Origin: an uncultured Fidelibacterota bacterium
GTDB taxonomy: Bacteria > Fidelibacterota > Marinisomatia > Marinisomatales > UBA8229
NCBI GenBank assembly: GCA_913054425.1
Contig: CAJXJG010000059.1
Span: 1-9,204, forward strand
Direction: 5' to 3'
DNA length: 9,204 nt
The notes under the pieces are model-generated. The model saw only the letters and a program-made list of their open reading frames with translations. It was not told where the DNA came from and did not search any database. The position numbers and the translations under genes were made by a program. This document shows positions 7,871 to 9,204 of this stretch, in pieces. Positions within the stretch are counted from its first letter, which is position 1; each line of letters begins with the position of its first letter.

Positions 7871-7944
7871 GGCGGAGTAGCTCAGTTGGTTAGAGCAGTG
7901 GAATCATAATCCACGTGTCGGGGGTTCGAGTCCCTCCTCCGCTA
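7871..7944 (+). tRNA. tRNA with anticodon CAU, probably elongator tRNA-Met
   Basis: A full 74-nt cloverleaf is visible. The acceptor is GGCGGAG/CTCCGCT, with a G-U at the first pair, and A73 is the discriminator base. The D-stem is GCTC/GAGC, the anticodon stem GTGGA/TCCAC around the loop ATCATAA (anticodon CAU at 7904-7906), the variable loop GTGTC, and the T-arm GGGGG-TTCGAGT-CCCTC. CCA is not encoded. The initiator hallmarks, an unpaired first position and three G-C pairs next to the anticodon loop, are absent. That leaves elongator Met or the lysidine-modified Ile2 tRNA; Met is favoured by overall similarity to elongator tRNAs, but the sequence alone does not settle it. Confidence 0.93.
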
Positions 7945-7952
7945 CATTTTTA

Positions 7953-8288
7953 ATGAGATTTTTCTCTCCCATCTTACCCTCAGAGAAAAATTATATTTTA
8001 CTTATGGAAATCCAGAAAGCCCACTTGAAAAATATTGGAATAATGGCTGAAGTCGGCACGCTCACCGTCGCCGGACCATTTCTTGATGATGGCGAGATCA
8101 GGGGAATTTATATCTTCAATGTGGAAACGATTGAGGAAGCGGAAAAACTAACCAATACCGATCCCGCAATTCAGCTGGGCGTTCTTGCCATGGAACTGCA
8201 CGAATGGTACGGCTCCGCCGGCTTGATGGCAGTGAACGGACTCCATAAAACTCTTGCGAAAAAAAGTTTTACGGAATCGGAGAATTAA
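7953..8288 (+). CDS. YCII-domain protein, apparently N-terminally truncated
   Basis: The product has up to 111 residues. From about residue 19 it matches the YCII (YciI-like) fold: EIQKAHLKNIGIM (19-31) with the family His24, VAGPFLDDGEIRGIYIF (39-55), TDPAIQLG (69-76) and MELHEWYGSAG (80-90). YCII proteins are small ferredoxin-like-fold proteins with a proposed His-Asp pair (His24 and Asp70 here) and mostly unknown roles. Homologues normally have a longer N-terminal stretch with the first beta strand and a catalytic-side loop before the IQxAHL helix. Here only about 18 unlike residues fit between it and the tRNA, which ends 8 bp before the ORF. Neither ATG (7953 or 8004) has a Shine-Dalgarno. 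The body is visibly richer in GC than the flanks. I read it as a 5'-truncated remnant that may not be expressed. Confidence 0.6.
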   Translation: MRFFSPILPSEKNYILLMEIQKAHLKNIGIMAEVGTLTVAGPFLDDGEIRGIYIFNVETIEEAEKLTNTDPAIQLGVLAMELHEWYGSAGLMAVNGLHKTLAKKSFTESEN

Positions 8289-8298
8289 ATAAAGTTGA

Positions 8299-8559
8299 TT
8301 AAGAATCAGATTTCGCAGTTCCGCATGTTGATGGACCGCAGCAGCATCTTCCCGTCCAGGCTCTGATTACAAAACCCAGAGCAATTAACGGCAGACCCAA
8401 GAGTCCCAAACAGCTACAGCAGGAACCGCATGCACCTGCGGAGCAGTTGCCGAATATAGCCAGGCTCAATAACAGGGCTCCAAATACAAAACAGATCAGG
8501 TCGCAAAGACAATATAAATAACAGCATTTTTTTGATTTCTTACTTTTTTCATTTTCCAT
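8299..8559 (-). CDS. Small cysteine-rich two-helix membrane protein, function unknown
   Basis: This 86-residue protein contains 14 cysteines, in three groups: 12, 13, 17, 19, 23; 39, 44, 47, 48, 50; and 72, 73, 74, 79. A lysine-rich start (MENEKSKKSKK) precedes two hydrophobic segments (about 20-37 and 49-66), so by the positive-inside rule the N-terminus is probably cytoplasmic. The Cys groups would then lie at the N-terminal membrane edge, the short loop between the helices and the tail. A real gene is supported by GGAG (8571-8568) 8 nt before the ATG. Metal binding, disulfide bonding or lipidation are possible, but nothing shows which. It converges on the YCII ORF with a 10-bp gap. I do not recognise a family. 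Confidence 0.7.
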   Translation of the reverse strand: MENEKSKKSKKCCYLYCLCDLICFVFGALLLSLAIFGNCSAGACGSCCSCLGLLGLPLIALGFVIRAWTGRCCCGPSTCGTAKSDS

Positions 8560-8706
8560 TGTTACAACTCCATAATAATGATTGAATCCAATGAATTAGT
8601 TTACAACTAATTAACAATGAGTACCGCTCTAAAACAAAATATTATTGACATTTTTGTTTCTTAAAATTTAGACCAGCTTATTTTTCCTCAGAGAGTAATA
8701 AACCTC
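8560..8706. other. Non-coding stretch upstream of the Cys-rich gene
   Basis: This is AT-rich sequence without a credible ORF on either strand. It contains the ribosome site of the Cys-rich gene (8568-8571) and an inverted repeat at 8594-8612. The promoter of the Cys-rich gene should lie here, but I could not define -35/-10 elements or an exact TAnnTTTG-type motif. To the right it merges into the decayed coding sequence at 8707. Confidence 0.5.
8594..8612. repeat. Perfect 8-bp inverted repeat, possible operator
   Basis: AATTAGTT (8594-8601), TAC, AACTAATT (8605-8612) form a perfect dyad with a 3-bp centre, 34 bp upstream of the Cys-rich gene's start. No T-run follows on either strand, so a terminator is unlikely. 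An operator for that gene is the simplest reading; chance in AT-rich DNA is the alternative. Confidence 0.45.
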
Positions 8707-8889
8707 TTACTTCAACAGCATCTTCTTCTTAGTCAAAATAAACTCCCTAGTCTGGCCACAATCATTTTGGTGGTCACGATTGTGAAGGAGGTATACACCT
8801 GCACTTAAAATTATTTCAAAGCTATCTTTACCATCCCAAACAATGGACCTAAACCCAGACACCCTGGTTTGAATGAAGACCTCAAGGAA
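8707..8889 (-). pseudogene. Remnant of a T9SS (Por secretion) cargo C-terminal domain
   Basis: The minus strand is open for 60 codons from 8889 to the stop TAA at 8709-8707, with an in-frame TAA just before it (8892-8890) and no usable start codon. The encoded end resembles the FlgD-like/Por-secretion sorting domain: FRSIVWDGKD, then LSAGVYLL, then EFILTKKKMLLK at the extreme C-terminus. Intact domains commonly show WDG(K/T)D, (S/A)GVY(F/L) and TKKM-type endings in this spacing. The first half of the domain is missing or out of frame and the segment between GVYLL and EFILTKK is unusual. In the family this tail directs a secreted protein through the type IX system and is removed at the surface. 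Here it is a degraded 3' end. Confidence 0.6.
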
Positions 8890-8917
8890 TTACTATTGTT
8901 ACGGAAACAGAGCCGGT

Positions 8918-9204
8918 TTAACTCGAGACTTCATCATCACCCTGGCTCAATAAATAAAATGCTGCACCTCCTCCAAGGATAGCAATACCGCCATACATAT
9001 ACATTTTATTAAACGATTTTTTTTCTTCAGCCTGCAGTACAAAATGCGATTCTGATCCATCCAGCACCACACCTGAACTATTTACTTCTAAAACCTCCAT
9101 GGCAGGTTTAAAACCTTTTTTCCAATCAACGAACCTTTTTACCTGTTTTGTGTGAGTTGGCTTATAACATAAAAACAGGGGAATGTCGCTGGTTTGGGTG
9201 AGTG
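8918..9204 (-). CDS. C-terminal part of an unknown protein with a membrane segment, continues beyond window
   Basis: The frame is open from the window edge (94 codons visible) to TAA at 8920-8918, so the gene starts outside the window. An internal ATG at 9100 has no well-placed ribosome site and is not a convincing start. The visible sequence is polar and basic at first (KQVKRFVDWKKGFKPA), then a probable beta-rich stretch (MEVLEVNSSGVVLDG). A single glycine-rich membrane helix, MYMYGGIAILGGGAAFYLL, and an acidic tail, SQGDDEVSS, follow. This layout suggests a protein anchored by its C-terminus. The same frame after the stop encodes TGSVSVTIVIP before a second stop, which may be the ancestral end. 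I do not recognise the family. Confidence 0.6.
   Translation of the reverse strand, partial: LTQTSDIPLFLCYKPTHTKQVKRFVDWKKGFKPAMEVLEVNSSGVVLDGSESHFVLQAEEKKSFNKMYMYGGIAILGGGAAFYLLSQGDDEVSS

Noticed and set aside
7838..7992. Imperfect inverted repeat flanking the CAU tRNA (AATTTTCTGAGG and CCTCAGAGAAAAATT)
   Set aside because: The arms differ by an indel and are about 130 bp apart around a structured RNA; chance is likely and no mobile-element gene is nearby.
9038..9100. ATG at 9100 as start of a complete 60-residue protein
   Set aside because: The frame stays open to the window edge and the ATG lacks a well-spaced ribosome site, so a partial larger gene is more likely.
1..9204. CRISPR array, insertion sequence or phage genes
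   Set aside because: No regularly spaced repeats, transposase, integrase or phage structural motifs were seen on either strand.

Overview
The window is about 9.2 kb of AT-rich bacterial chromosome. It reads like a member of the FCB (Bacteroidetes/Chlorobi-related) assemblage. A Neomarinimicrobiota-like lineage is my best guess, but it is an inference. The grounds are a decayed type IX secretion (T9SS) C-terminal sorting sequence, a CAU tRNA without an encoded CCA, a large pseudo-receiver/PPDK-N protein of a kind I associate with such phyla, and ordinary but variable Shine-Dalgarno sites. No 16S rRNA or other decisive marker is present.

Left part (1-3210, minus strand): a compact co-directional cluster read from right to left. 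It encodes a ComF-type phosphoribosyltransferase, phosphoglycerate kinase (pgk), triosephosphate isomerase (tpiA, with a TTG start), the preprotein translocase subunit SecG, and a tRNA-Leu(GAG) cut by the window edge. Gaps are 14, 81, 9 and 37 bp. Pgk and TpiA are lower-glycolysis/gluconeogenesis enzymes. The tpiA-secG-tRNA-Leu(GAG) order is also known in distant bacteria such as gammaproteobacteria.

Middle (3287-7714): divergent from comF is a 997-residue protein with two degenerate receiver-like domains, an ATP-grasp PEP/pyruvate-binding (PPDK-N) domain and a C-terminal region I cannot assign. It lacks the phosphohistidine swivel domain and PEP-binding barrel of true PPDK or PEP synthase. 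Convergent to it, across a hairpin followed by a T-run, is gdhA (NADP-type glutamate dehydrogenase), the nitrogen-assimilation gene of the window.

Right part (7715-9204): a more fluid region. A tRNA with anticodon CAU is followed 8 bp later by a YCII-domain ORF that seems to lack its normal N-terminus and has no ribosome-binding site. A very cysteine-rich two-helix membrane protein (14 Cys in 86 residues) follows on the minus strand, then a roughly 360-bp stretch without an intact gene. That stretch holds an 8-bp inverted repeat and the eroded 3' end of a T9SS cargo gene (8707-8889, minus). The window closes inside a minus-strand gene with a C-terminal membrane segment; its frame contains a plausible conserved tail beyond the stop codon.

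The strongest candidates for something undescribed are the pseudo-receiver/PPDK-N protein, the Cys-rich membrane protein, and the pattern of gene decay next to the CAU tRNA.
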